A stretch of 64,000 bases of DNA, taken from the NCBI RefSeq assembly GCF_023195695.1, contig NZ_JALPQG010000001.1:1-64000 (forward strand), in the 5' to 3' direction. Positions 56,109 through 64,000 of this stretch are shown piece by piece (position 1 is the stretch's first letter; each line of letters begins with the position of its first letter). The notes beneath the pieces are model-generated. The model was not told where the DNA came from and made no database searches. It saw only the letters and a list, made by a program, of their open reading frames with translations. Position numbers and translations under genes: made by a program. This DNA is from Aliiroseovarius sp. S1339. Lineage in GTDB: Bacteria; Pseudomonadota; Alphaproteobacteria; Rhodobacterales; Rhodobacteraceae.

Positions 56109-57632
56109 CTATCCCACCGATCCTTCCAGCGAAATCGCCACGAGCTGTTGCGCTTCCATGGCAAATTCCATCGGCAGCGCCTGCAGAACTTCCTTGGCAA
56201 ACCCATTGACGATCAGGGCCACGGCCTCTTCTTCGTCCATGCCACGCTGGCGGCAATAGAACATCTGTTCTTCGTCCACCTTGGATGTGGTCGCTTCGTG
56301 CTCAACGCGTGACGAATTATTCTTCACCTCAATGTAAGGCACCGTATGCGCCCCGCATTTGTTGCCGATCAGAAGGCTGTCACATTGCGTATAGTTGCGC
56401 GAGTTCTTGGCCTTCGGGTGCATCGACACAAGCCCGCGATAGGTATTCTGCGCAAACCCCGCCGAAATACCCTTGGACACGATCCGCGATTTCGTATCGC
56501 GCCCCAGATGGATCATCTTGGTGCCGGTATCGGCCTGCTGATGGTTGTTGGTGATGGCGATCGAATAGAACTCGCCCTGGCTTTCGTTGCCGCGCAGGAT
56601 GCAGGACGGGTATTTCCACGTCACAGCCGAGCCTGTTTCGACTTGTGTCCACATCACTTTTGACCGGTCACCCCGGCAATCGGCGCGTTTGGTCACGAAG
56701 TTATAGATGCCACCCTTGCCGTTTTCATCACCGGGATACCAGTTCTGAACCGTCGAGTATTTCACCTCGGCGTCTTCTTCGATGATGATTTCGACCACGG
56801 CCGCGTGCAGTTGTGCAACGTCGCGCTTGGGGGCCGTGCAGCCCTCAAGATAGCTGACGTAAGAGCCTTTGTCGGCGATGATCAGCGTGCGCTCGAACTG
56901 GCCGGTATTTTCCGCGTTGATGCGGAAATATGTGGACAGCTCCATCGGGCAGCGTGTGTTGGGCGGGATATAGACGAACGACCCGTCCGAGAAGACGGCC
57001 GAGTTCAGCGTCGCATAATAGTTGTCCGACACCGGCACGACCGAGCCGAGATATTTCTTCACCAGTTCGGGATGATCACGGATCGCTTCCGAGATCGAAC
57101 AGAAGATGACCCCGGCTTTTTTCAGCTCTGCCTGAAACGTGGTGCCGACAGAGACAGAGTCAAACACTGCATCCACAGCAACCTTACGGCCTTCAGCGGG
57201 GATATTCTCGGCCCCTTCGACGCCAGCCAGGATCATCTGTTCCTTCAGGGGGATGCCAAGTTTTTCGTATGTTGCCAGCAGCTTAGGGTCAACATCGTCA
57301 AGCGACTTCGGCTTTTCCTCCATCGACTTCGGACGGGCATAGTAATATTGGTCCTGAAAATCTATTTCGGGATAATCCAGCAGGGCCCACTCCGGCTCGA
57401 CCAGCTTTTCCCAGCGGGCGAAGGCGTCAAGACGCCATTCGGTCATCCATTCTGGTTCTTCGTTTTTGGAAGAGATCAGGCGCACGATATCGCGGTTCAA
57501 GCCCTTGGGGGCGTATTCCATCTCGATATCGGTTTCCCAGCCGTACTTATATTGTCCGGCCAGCGATTTCACCGCTTCGACGGTTTCCTCTTCAACGCCC
57601 TCTTTGACGATCAGTTCATCTACACCGGCCAT
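56109..57632 (-). CDS. sufB: Fe-S assembly scaffold protein SufB
   Basis: 507 residues. Typical motifs include [20 protein letters not shown] near the N-terminus, [60 protein letters not shown] and [11 protein letters not shown]-like [20 protein letters not shown]. It is the scaffold on which clusters form with SufC and SufD. It follows the desulfurase gene by 27 bases. Confidence 0.95.
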   Translation of the reverse strand: MAGVDELIVKEGVEEETVEAVKSLAGQYKYGWETDIEMEYAPKGLNRDIVRLISSKNEEPEWMTEWRLDAFARWEKLVEPEWALLDYPEIDFQDQYYYARPKSMEEKPKSLDDVDPKLLATYEKLGIPLKEQMILAGVEGAENIPAEGRKVAVDAVFDSVSVGTTFQAELKKAGVIFCSISEAIRDHPELVKKYLGSVVPVSDNYYATLNSAVFSDGSFVYIPPNTRCPMELSTYFRINAENTGQFERTLIIADKGSYVSYLEGCTAPKRDVAQLHAAVVEIIIEEDAEVKYSTVQNWYPGDENGKGGIYNFVTKRADCRGDRSKVMWTQVETGSAVTWKYPSCILRGNESQGEFYSIAITNNHQQADTGTKMIHLGRDTKSRIVSKGISAGFAQNTYRGLVSMHPKAKNSRNYTQCDSLLIGNKCGAHTVPYIEVKNNSSRVEHEATTSKVDEEQMFYCRQRGMDEEEAVALIVNGFAKEVLQALPMEFAMEAQQLVAISLEGSVG

Positions 57633-57659
57633 GTCATCCTTTCACCGACCGCACGCACC

Positions 57660-58727
57660 TTATCGGCCACGCGCTCGGAACTTTTCATATTCACGGCTCC
57701 AGGCATGTGCGAATGCCAGAACCTCTTTCTCACTCGTATCGCGGCCAAGCGAGACGCGCAAAGCGCATCCCGCCTGTCCCCGATCAAATCCCATCGCCTC
57801 GAGTGCGGCGCTGGTTTTTACCTTCCCGGATGAACAGGCCGATCCTGCGGAAACCGCAAATCCGGCCAGGTCCATCACCATCACCTGCGTCTCGCCCTTC
57901 CAGCCCGGAGTGACGAAGCAAGAGGTGTTGGGAAGCCTGTTCGCGTCTTTCCCGACAAAAATAGTCTTATTTGAAGATTCCGCAATGGTATTTTCTAGAA
58001 TCTTTCTAAGTTTCTTGATGCGCGCGCCTATTCCGTCTTCCAAATCCGCTTGTGCTGCACGGGCCGCGGCGGCAAAACCTGCAATGCCCACGACATTCTC
58101 GGTGCCAGATCGCCGCCCCATCTCTTGCCCACCGCCTTTGATGCGCGCTTCAATCTCGGTGCCGCGTTTGACGACAAGTGCGCCGATGCCCTTTGGGCCG
58201 CCAAGCTTGTGGGCCGATACGATGGCCATCTGTGCGCCACACCAATTGAACGCAAACGGGATTTTTCCAAAACCCTGCGTGGCATCCGTCAGCATCAAGC
58301 CTTCGGGCAGCGTCTGGATCACGCCGGTTTCAGAGTTTGCCAATTGGAGTGCGCACGTGGCGGGATCGTCGACCGTCACTGTCCCGTTTCCATCCACAGC
58401 CAACCGTTCGTCACACCAAGAGCGGACCGCATCATGTTCAATGCCCGCACAAGACGCGCCTTTTCCGGCCAGCGCCAGCGCCGCCGCTTCTGTCGCGGAC
58501 GATGTAAAGATAATGTCGGCCCCTTCGGCCCCTAATGCGGCGGCAATGTCCTTGCGCGCGCGCTCGATCAACCCTTTGGCCGTACGCCCTTCTGCATGAA
58601 CCGAGGATGGGTTTCCGACCACATCCATTGCGCCAACCATCGCGGCGCGCGCCTCAGCGCGCAGCGGCGTCGTGGCATTCCAGTCAAGATAGGTCCGGCT
58701 CACCGACGCGCCCCATTCATTCGTCAT
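57660..58727 (-). CDS. Cysteine desulfurase, IscS/NifS type
   Basis: 355 residues of the group I (IscS/NifS) class, shorter than E. coli IscS. The PLP lysine is in VSAHKLGGPKGIGALV (near residue 189) and the active-site cysteine in SAGSACSSGKVKTSAAL (near 303). YLDWNATTPLRAEARAAM starts the fold. It overlaps iscR by eleven bases. With sufS it makes two cysteine desulfurases in one cluster; which one feeds SufBCD is not evident. Confidence 0.9.
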   Translation of the reverse strand: MTNEWGASVSRTYLDWNATTPLRAEARAAMVGAMDVVGNPSSVHAEGRTAKGLIERARKDIAAALGAEGADIIFTSSATEAAALALAGKGASCAGIEHDAVRSWCDERLAVDGNGTVTVDDPATCALQLANSETGVIQTLPEGLMLTDATQGFGKIPFAFNWCGAQMAIVSAHKLGGPKGIGALVVKRGTEIEARIKGGGQEMGRRSGTENVVGIAGFAAAARAAQADLEDGIGARIKKLRKILENTIAESSNKTIFVGKDANRLPNTSCFVTPGWKGETQVMVMDLAGFAVSAGSACSSGKVKTSAALEAMGFDRGQAGCALRVSLGRDTSEKEVLAFAHAWSREYEKFRARGR

Positions 58728-59178
58728 CCACCACCGAAAACAATGTCGGCACGGCAGGGCATGGGGTCAGTTCGTTCTTCACTACATCTGACAAGCGGGT
58801 CTGGTGTAGAAATACATAGACATGCGCTGACAGGCCTTCCCACAGCCGATTTGTCAGTGACTGGGCCTTTGAGCCGGACATGCCACCCGACGCCCCTGCC
58901 CCTTTGTGCATCGCCGATACCGTCTCATCCACAGCGGTCAGGATTTCTGACACACGAATGTCCGAGGCCGCGCGCGCAAGCCTATATCCGCCGCCAGGGC
59001 CGCGCACGCTGTCCACAAGCCCGGCACGGCGCAGCTTTACGAACAACTGCTCAAGATAGGGCAGCGAAATGTCCTGCCGCTTGGCAAGGTCGGTCAGCGA
59101 TAACAGTGCGTCGCTGTCCTGCAGCGCAAGATCGGCCAGCGCCACCATTGCATAGCGCCCCTTTGTCGACAGCTTCAT
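58717..59178 (-). CDS. iscR: Rrf2-family regulator IscR (single-cysteine type)
   Basis: 153 residues from ATG 59178 (MKLSTKGRYAMVALADLALQ). The winged helix and PYLEQLFVKLRRAGLVDSVR are standard for IscR. The three cysteines that hold the [2Fe-2S] cluster in E. coli IscR are absent; that region reads SAMHKGAGASGGMSGSKAQS. The only cysteine is near the C-terminus (TPCPAVP). Rhodobacter sphaeroides IscR has been described as lacking the usual ligands but still regulating Fe-S and iron genes, so this is likely the same type. It is the first gene of the SUF operon. Confidence 0.88.
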   Translation of the reverse strand: MKLSTKGRYAMVALADLALQDSDALLSLTDLAKRQDISLPYLEQLFVKLRRAGLVDSVRGPGGGYRLARAASDIRVSEILTAVDETVSAMHKGAGASGGMSGSKAQSLTNRLWEGLSAHVYVFLHQTRLSDVVKNELTPCPAVPTLFSVVDDE

Positions 59179-59366
59179 GGCGTAACCTCCCCGTAAAAAC
59201 ATTGACCTTTTGGACTATGCCCACTAGGTCACATAGGACTGGCAAAGGCAGGCCCACGGCCCGCCAATTCGCCACCCCCGTATTATGGTGCGGGTCCGGA
59301 CGCGTCAAGAAAGCTGGCAGTTGCCGCACGACGCAGGATCTGACGAAAAAAAGAGGCCAAGACCGA

Positions 59367-60020
59367 ATGCCCGAAGTGATTTTTCCCGGCCCCGAAGGCC
59401 GGCTTGAAGGCCGATACCACGCTCAAAAGGAAAAAGACGCCCCCATCGCCATCATTCTTCATCCGCACCCGCAATTTGGCGGCACGATGAACAATAAGGT
59501 CGTCTATAACCTGCATTACGCGTTCCACAACATGGGCTTTAACGTGTTGCGGTTCAATTTCCGTGGCGTGGGTCGCAGTCAGGGCGAATATGATCAGGGC
59601 GTCGGCGAATTGTCTGATGCGGCTTCGGCGCTGGATTATCTGCAATCCATGAACCAGAACGCCAAGCATTGCTGGGTCGCTGGGTTCTCGTTCGGTGCAT
59701 GGATCGGGATGCAACTTCTGATGCGTCGCCCGGAAATCACCGGCTTTATATCGGTCAGCCCGCCCGCCAACATGTATGATTTCAGCTTTCTGGCACCCTG
59801 CCCCAGTTCCGGACTGATCATCAACGGCACCGCCGACCGTGTGGCCCCGCCTGCCGACACGCACGCGTTGGTCAATAAGCTGCACGAGCAAAAGGGCATC
59901 ACTATCACCCATACCGAGGTAGAACGCTCGGGCCACTTCTTTGAAGATGACCATATGGACACGATGATCACGCATGTGGACGAATACGTCCGCCGCCGCC
60001 TGACCGAAACGACCCGTTAA
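59367..60020 (+). CDS. Alpha/beta hydrolase
   Basis: 217 residues from ATG 59367 (MPEVIFPGPEGRLEGRY). The nucleophile elbow is GFSFGAWIG (near residue 110), the oxyanion region ILHPHPQFGGTMNNK (near 32) and the final histidine ERSGHFFEDD. It matches the small hydrolases of the DUF3089/dienelactone-like group seen across alphaproteobacteria. Substrate unknown. A much longer open frame upstream overlaps iscR and the desulfurase gene on the opposite strand and is rejected. Confidence 0.82.
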   Translation: MPEVIFPGPEGRLEGRYHAQKEKDAPIAIILHPHPQFGGTMNNKVVYNLHYAFHNMGFNVLRFNFRGVGRSQGEYDQGVGELSDAASALDYLQSMNQNAKHCWVAGFSFGAWIGMQLLMRRPEITGFISVSPPANMYDFSFLAPCPSSGLIINGTADRVAPPADTHALVNKLHEQKGITITHTEVERSGHFFEDDHMDTMITHVDEYVRRRLTETTR

Positions 60021-60031
60021 GCGAGGCACAG

Positions 60032-60274
60032 ATGGATCTTCTTGAACAAGTCTCGGACGGATTGGCCAAAGAAGTGCTGAAAGCCGTCGATGCGACTGGC
60101 AACGAATATCTGGTGGACGAGATCAAGAAGACCATCGGCGCTTCCTCAACCACATTGGAAGAGGCTTTCATGACCGCCGTGCGCATCCGCCGCGCCGAGG
60201 CGCGCGGGCGCGAGATGTTGATACAGCTTTTGAAGAAACACGTGGAAGCTGAGCGGTCTGAACAGCCTGAATAG
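60032..60274 (+). CDS. Small helical hypothetical protein
   Basis: 80 residues, no cysteine, predicted mostly helical and charged (DLLEQVSDGLAKEVLKAV, TTLEEAFMTAVRIRRAEARG). It starts 11 bases after the hydrolase stop and reads in the same direction. No family recognised. Codon use is like that of its neighbours, so I consider it a real gene. Confidence 0.65.
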   Translation: MDLLEQVSDGLAKEVLKAVDATGNEYLVDEIKKTIGASSTTLEEAFMTAVRIRRAEARGREMLIQLLKKHVEAERSEQPE

Positions 60275-60292
60275 TCCCAAGGTACAACAGCC

Positions 60293-60706
60293 CTAATCAT
60301 TGCCCTTGTCGGTGCGCGTATCGTCCCAGAGCATTGGTTCCCACAGCTCAACCTTGTTGCCTTCCGGGTCCATGATCCACGCAAAATCACCGTTTTCGTG
60401 ACGCTCTGGCCCAGCAACGATCGCCACGCCCGCTGTCTTCAGTTGTTCCAGCAGCCCGGCCAGATCATCGACACGGTAGTTTATCATGAAGCTCGACGTG
60501 CTGGGGGCAAACCAATCGCTGGTACTGTCGGCGGTGCTCCAGACAGTCAAACCTTTGTCATCCGCATGGTCATCCTGCCAGTTCAGGACCGCCCCACCGA
60601 AATCTTCAAGCGCGATGCCCAGATGGGTTTGATACCACGCGGCCAACGCGGCGCCGTCACCTGTGGATTTGATGAACACGCCGCCGATTCCGGTTACTTT
60701 TGCCAT
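60293..60706 (-). CDS. VOC-family (glyoxalase/bleomycin resistance fold) protein
   Basis: 137 residues. The vicinal oxygen chelate fold is seen in TGIGGVFIKSTGDGAALAAW at the N-terminus, SSFMINYRVDDLAGLLEQL in the middle and FAWIMDPEGNKVELWEPM at the end, where the glutamate is the usual metal ligand. The substrate cannot be assigned. It is a single gene, convergent with the small protein gene. Confidence 0.82.
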   Translation of the reverse strand: MAKVTGIGGVFIKSTGDGAALAAWYQTHLGIALEDFGGAVLNWQDDHADDKGLTVWSTADSTSDWFAPSTSSFMINYRVDDLAGLLEQLKTAGVAIVAGPERHENGDFAWIMDPEGNKVELWEPMLWDDTRTDKGND

Positions 60707-60803
60707 CGCTTGCCCTCCTCGCGCAGGTTAAGCCGCACACGGAAACCCGAATGGCGGCCTTTCGATGTTACACGACAGGTGCTTGCGCGTAAAACCGGGT
60801 GGT

Positions 60804-62282
60804 TTACAGGCGATAAATCTCGGAAAATTTGGCCTCTAGATAAGACAAGAGCGGTTCGACCGACACTTGTTTACCCGTTGCAGTCTCGATCACCTCTTGC
60901 GGAGCAAACAGCGCGCCGTGTTGTTGCACTTTCTCTTTCAACCACGCGGTCGCATAGGTCGCATTGCCTCGTGCAAGATTGGCGTCAAGGTCGGGCAGAT
61001 CAGCCCGGAGCGCGTCATGCAGACAGCCCGCATAGACATTGCCAAGGCTATAGGTCGGGAAGTAGCCAAACAGGCCCACTGCCCAATGCACATCCTGCAA
61101 AACACCGTTTGAGGATCGATCAATCCTATACCCGAAATCGGCTTCAAACAGGGCATTCCAGGCTTCTTCCAAGTCGGCCACGTCCAGTTGACCGGAGATC
61201 AAACGACGTTCCAGATCGAAGCGCAGCATGACATGCAGGTTATACTGCACCTCGTCGGCCTCGGTGCGGATATAGCCCTTTTCCAGCCGGTTTACGGTGC
61301 CATAAAACGCATCAGCGTCACCGGCACAGCCGTGGTCGAATTTGTTTTCCATCTGGCGATACAGCCAATCCGTAAATGCGCGTGAACGGCCAAGCTGGTT
61401 TTCATAAATACGCGACTGGCTTTCATGCACTCCCATCGAGGCGCCGCGGCCAATGGGCGTCAGCAGATAACTCCGGTCTACGTTCTGCTCATAACAAGCA
61501 TGCCCGACCTCGTGGATGGTGGAATAAAAGCAGTTGAATGGGTCTTGTTCATTGGTGCGCGTAGTGATGCGCACATCAAGGCCCGAACCTGAACTGAACG
61601 GATGCACCGCTTTGTCGATCCGGCCATAGGTCAAGTCATAGCCAAACTTATCGGTAAGCTTTTTGGATAGATTCATTTGCTTCTTGGCGGGATAGGTGCC
61701 GACGAGCTTTTCGGGTTGATGGGATGCGCCCAGGGTGGCGTCGCGCAAGCTTACCAACCGGGGCCGCATGGCATCAAACATCGTCTGAATATCTTGGCCG
61801 GATGCGCCCGGCTCGTAGTCGTCCAGCAGCGCATCATATAGGTCGCCATCCCCCGCAATAGCTGCGGCTTCTTCCCGACGCAGCGACACGATCTCTTTCA
61901 GCACCGGCCGGAACGCGGCAAAATCGTCTTTTGCGCGCGCATCTGCCCATTTGCCTTGCGCAACCGAGGTCGCGCGGGCAATCGCGCTGGACAGCTCGAC
62001 CGGAACTTTCTGCGCGCGGGTTTGGGCGCGCTTGATTTCGCGAATTTGGGCGGCGGACACGTCATCAAGCTTACCCGCTTCAATTTCGTCCAGCCACGCA
62101 CCGACTTTGGGATCAATCCGGCGGGCGTGCAGCATTTTTTCAATCGCTGCCAATTCCTCGGCCCGTTGTGGCCCTGCCCCCTCTGGCATCATGGTTTCCT
62201 GATCCCAGCCCAAGCGGCCTGCGATTTCGGTTAAAGCTTGGGTGTCGCGTTGGAACACCATCAGGTCTTCAAATGCTGTCAT
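60804..62282 (-). CDS. Carboxypeptidase M32 family
   Basis: 492 residues. The zinc-binding HExxH is in STIHEVGHACYEQN (near residue 257) and the third ligand lies further on in GVHESQSRIYENQLGRS. RLGWDQETMMPEGAGPQRAE and VRITTRTNEQDPFNCFYSTI are family-typical. It is a cytoplasmic metallocarboxypeptidase, probably removing C-terminal residues from peptides. It lies ten bases downstream of ctaA on the same strand. Confidence 0.9.
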   Translation of the reverse strand: MTAFEDLMVFQRDTQALTEIAGRLGWDQETMMPEGAGPQRAEELAAIEKMLHARRIDPKVGAWLDEIEAGKLDDVSAAQIREIKRAQTRAQKVPVELSSAIARATSVAQGKWADARAKDDFAAFRPVLKEIVSLRREEAAAIAGDGDLYDALLDDYEPGASGQDIQTMFDAMRPRLVSLRDATLGASHQPEKLVGTYPAKKQMNLSKKLTDKFGYDLTYGRIDKAVHPFSSGSGLDVRITTRTNEQDPFNCFYSTIHEVGHACYEQNVDRSYLLTPIGRGASMGVHESQSRIYENQLGRSRAFTDWLYRQMENKFDHGCAGDADAFYGTVNRLEKGYIRTEADEVQYNLHVMLRFDLERRLISGQLDVADLEEAWNALFEADFGYRIDRSSNGVLQDVHWAVGLFGYFPTYSLGNVYAGCLHDALRADLPDLDANLARGNATYATAWLKEKVQQHGALFAPQEVIETATGKQVSVEPLLSYLEAKFSEIYRL

Positions 62283-62292
62283 GTTTTAGGCC

Positions 62293-63441
62293 CTAACTTC
62301 GCACAGATTGTTCAGCGGGATAGCCCGCCAAGAAACGAGCGTTCAGGATCAAAACCCAAGCCATGATTGCACCCACCTGGTGTGTGATCGCCACATGAAG
62401 CGGCGAGGCTTGTAACACTGTGGTAATCCCCAGCACCAACTGACCCAACACCATCACGGTCGCAAACGTAAAGCCCGCGCGTATCATCTGGTTGCCTGAT
62501 CGTCGTGACACGCGCCAAACAACCAAAGCATAGATAACCAACAGATAGCCCATCATACGGTGCATGAACTGCACAAGACCTGCATTTTCGAAGAAGTTGC
62601 GCCAGATGGGGGATAAGTCGAAGGCATCGGGCGGAAAGAACTGGCCCGCCATCCACGGCCAATCGACGAATGACCGGCCTGCATCGATCCCCGCAACCAA
62701 CGCGCCCAACAGGATTTGCAGCAGCGCCAGATGCATCAGGCCCGTGCCCATGCCAAACAGTTTTGCTTCGCGGTTTCGGCGCGCAGCCATCAGGCTGGCC
62801 TCTTTGCGGCCCAGCATAAGGATATACCACGCAATCAGGCCCAGAATGACAAAAGCCAGCCCAAGGTGGACGGCCAAGCGGTACGAGGCCACATCGACGC
62901 GCTCGCCCGACAAGCCAGACGACACCATCCACCAGCCTATCGCACCCTGCACGCCACCAAGCGCGCCCAACATCAGCAGGCGACCAGTCCAGCCGTTGGG
63001 AATCTTTCGTGCTGCCAGAAACCCAAAGAACCCGACGGCCCAGACCAGTCCAATGAATCTGCCAAGCTGGCGATGCCCCCATTCCCACCAATAGATGGAT
63101 TTGAACGCCGCAAGGTCCATGCCGCTGTTTTGTAGTTTGAATTCGGGGATTTGCTGGTATTTCGCGAACTCGGTCGCCCATTCGGTGTCATTCATTGGCG
63201 GCATCGCCCCGGTGAACGGCGCCCATTCGGTGATCGAAAGACCCGAATCCGTCAGCCGCGTCAGCCCGCCAACAACCACCATCGCGGCCACCAGCGCAAA
63301 TAGAACCATCAGCCACAAGCGCACAGCACCGCGCGCCGCGCCGCCACCCGACCCACGTTCGATCACACCGGCTTTGGGGCCTTCCTGCGGGGCCGTGGTC
63401 TTGTCGCTGACTTCTTCAAAAATGCTGCGGGGTTTGGACAT
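62293..63441 (-). CDS. ctaA: Heme A synthase (COX15/CtaA)
   Basis: 382 residues from ATG 63441 (MSKPRSIFEEVSDKTTAPQE); the frame stays open 21 codons upstream. About eight membrane helices. Key family segments are GLTRLTDSGLSITEWAPFTG, WWEWGHRQLGRFIGLVWAVG and FMHRMMGYLLVIYALVVW, which hold heme-ligand histidines of the two halves, and VAITHQVGAIMAWV at the end. It oxidises heme O to heme A for cytochrome oxidase. Confidence 0.92.
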   Translation of the reverse strand: MSKPRSIFEEVSDKTTAPQEGPKAGVIERGSGGGAARGAVRLWLMVLFALVAAMVVVGGLTRLTDSGLSITEWAPFTGAMPPMNDTEWATEFAKYQQIPEFKLQNSGMDLAAFKSIYWWEWGHRQLGRFIGLVWAVGFFGFLAARKIPNGWTGRLLMLGALGGVQGAIGWWMVSSGLSGERVDVASYRLAVHLGLAFVILGLIAWYILMLGRKEASLMAARRNREAKLFGMGTGLMHLALLQILLGALVAGIDAGRSFVDWPWMAGQFFPPDAFDLSPIWRNFFENAGLVQFMHRMMGYLLVIYALVVWRVSRRSGNQMIRAGFTFATVMVLGQLVLGITTVLQASPLHVAITHQVGAIMAWVLILNARFLAGYPAEQSVRS

Positions 63442-63637
63442 CTGGCTCTCCCATTCGCTTTCGCGCGATATTCCTTTACTTGGCGATGAATGCCAAGGGG
63501 GCAAGACCTAAGAAAAACCGAGAAATTCCGTCTGTTTCCGCGGTTAATCCGGTCCTTTCGGTTGCCCCTTCCGACAAGCCGATGATATAGTCGCCAGACC
63601 TAGATATTGTGTGAAACGCACCAAAACGGCGGACAAC

Positions 63638-64000
63638 GTGACAGACACCCCAGAAGTACCGGAAAACGAAGGCGAAATGCCGCCTGAACGTCCCGTTTAT
63701 GACGGCCCGCAAATCTCGATTGAGGAGGAGATGAAAACCTCCTATCTCGATTATGCGATGAGCGTGATCGTCAGCCGGGCGATCCCCGACCTTCGGGACG
63801 GGTTGAAACCGGTTCACCGGCGCATCCTTTACGCGATGTATGGCACCGGCAACACCCATGACAAACCTTACCGCAAGTCGGCACGTCCGGTGGGCGACAC
63901 GATGGGTAAGTATCACCCGCACGGCGATTCAGCGATCTATGACGCGTTGGTACGGATGGCGCAGCCGTTTTCCATGTCTTTGCCGCTTCTGGACGGTCAG
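63638..64000 (+). CDS. gyrA: DNA gyrase subunit A, N-terminal part (cut by window edge)
   Basis: 121 codons from GTG 63638 to the window end. The start of GyrA is clear: [20 protein letters not shown], then [20 protein letters not shown] and [20 protein letters not shown]. The residues at the usual quinolone sites (S and D in GDSAIYD) are the susceptible form. The active tyrosine would lie just beyond the edge. Start is a GTG; no strong ribosome site was identified. Confidence 0.93.
   Translation, partial: MTDTPEVPENEGEMPPERPVYDGPQISIEEEMKTSYLDYAMSVIVSRAIPDLRDGLKPVHRRILYAMYGTGNTHDKPYRKSARPVGDTMGKYHPHGDSAIYDALVRMAQPFSMSLPLLDGQ

Noticed and set aside
56805-57833. 342-codon plus-strand ORF opposite sufB
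   Set aside because: sufB is certain on the other strand and this frame has no similarity.
57466-58599. 377-codon plus-strand ORF opposite the IscS-type desulfurase
   Set aside because: It is low-complexity (Ser/Pro-rich) in the way of antisense frames; the desulfurase gene is clear.
58596-59366. N-terminal extension of the alpha/beta hydrolase frame
   Set aside because: It overlaps iscR and the desulfurase on the other strand and has no hydrolase similarity; the fold starts at MPEVIFPG.

Overview
The window comes from an alphaproteobacterium of the Rhodobacterales, most likely a marine Roseobacter-group member. This rests on protein content, not on an rRNA gene: a complete Roseobacter-type methylated-amine cluster, an IscR with a single cysteine as described in Rhodobacter sphaeroides, long PstC/PstA permeases, DUF6456/DUF6477 proteins, a non-pyrrolysine MttB-family protein and a soluble PhoR. 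No tRNA, rRNA, CRISPR array or prophage was found. Two insertion-sequence remnants were seen: an IS30-type transposase tail at the left edge and an IS3-type scrap near 28.8-28.95 kb. They lie on either side of the methylated-amine region.

Region 1 (about 0.55-28.5 kb) is a nearly self-contained pathway for trimethylamine (TMA) and TMA N-oxide (TMAO). TmoXWV imports TMAO. Tmm oxidises TMA to TMAO. Tdm splits TMAO into dimethylamine and formaldehyde. DmmDABC demethylates dimethylamine to methylamine. GmaS joins methylamine to glutamate, MgsABC makes N-methylglutamate, and MgdABCD oxidises it back to glutamate, releasing the methyl group as a C1 unit. A divergent Amt channel with a 71-residue membrane partner, an SMR exporter, a truncated hemoglobin and a small secreted protein coupled to tdm, two GlxA/AraC regulators and one XRE-cupin regulator accompany these genes. 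A 96-codon ORF beside the second GlxA gene looks like FolD with its middle removed, so the C1-folate step normally expected nearby is missing or reduced to a remnant.

Region 2 (29.1-32.0 kb) holds a translationally coupled CPBP membrane protease and serine hydrolase pair and a DUF6544-type protein. Region 3 (32.1-39.5 kb) is the phosphate-starvation block in the order phoR-pstS-pstC-pstA-pstB-phoU-phoB, all on the minus strand, with a candidate three-repeat Pho box ahead of pstS. Region 4 (39.8-51.1 kb) is mixed housekeeping: a hypothetical protein, DUF6456, DUF6477, MttB-like, guaA, an EamA transporter, a FadL-type porin, a P-loop ATPase, metA (with the acetyl-CoA-type residue Glu111), ppk2 and a TetR regulator.

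Region 5 (51.1-59.2 kb) is the SUF iron-sulfur assembly cluster: iscR, an IscS/NifS-type desulfurase, sufB, a small membrane protein, a YbjQ-family protein, sufC, sufD, two membrane proteins (one YIP1-type) and sufS, all on the minus strand. Region 6 (59.4-64.0 kb) has an alpha/beta hydrolase, a small protein, a VOC protein, an M32 carboxypeptidase, heme A synthase (ctaA) and the 5' end of gyrA, which runs off the window.
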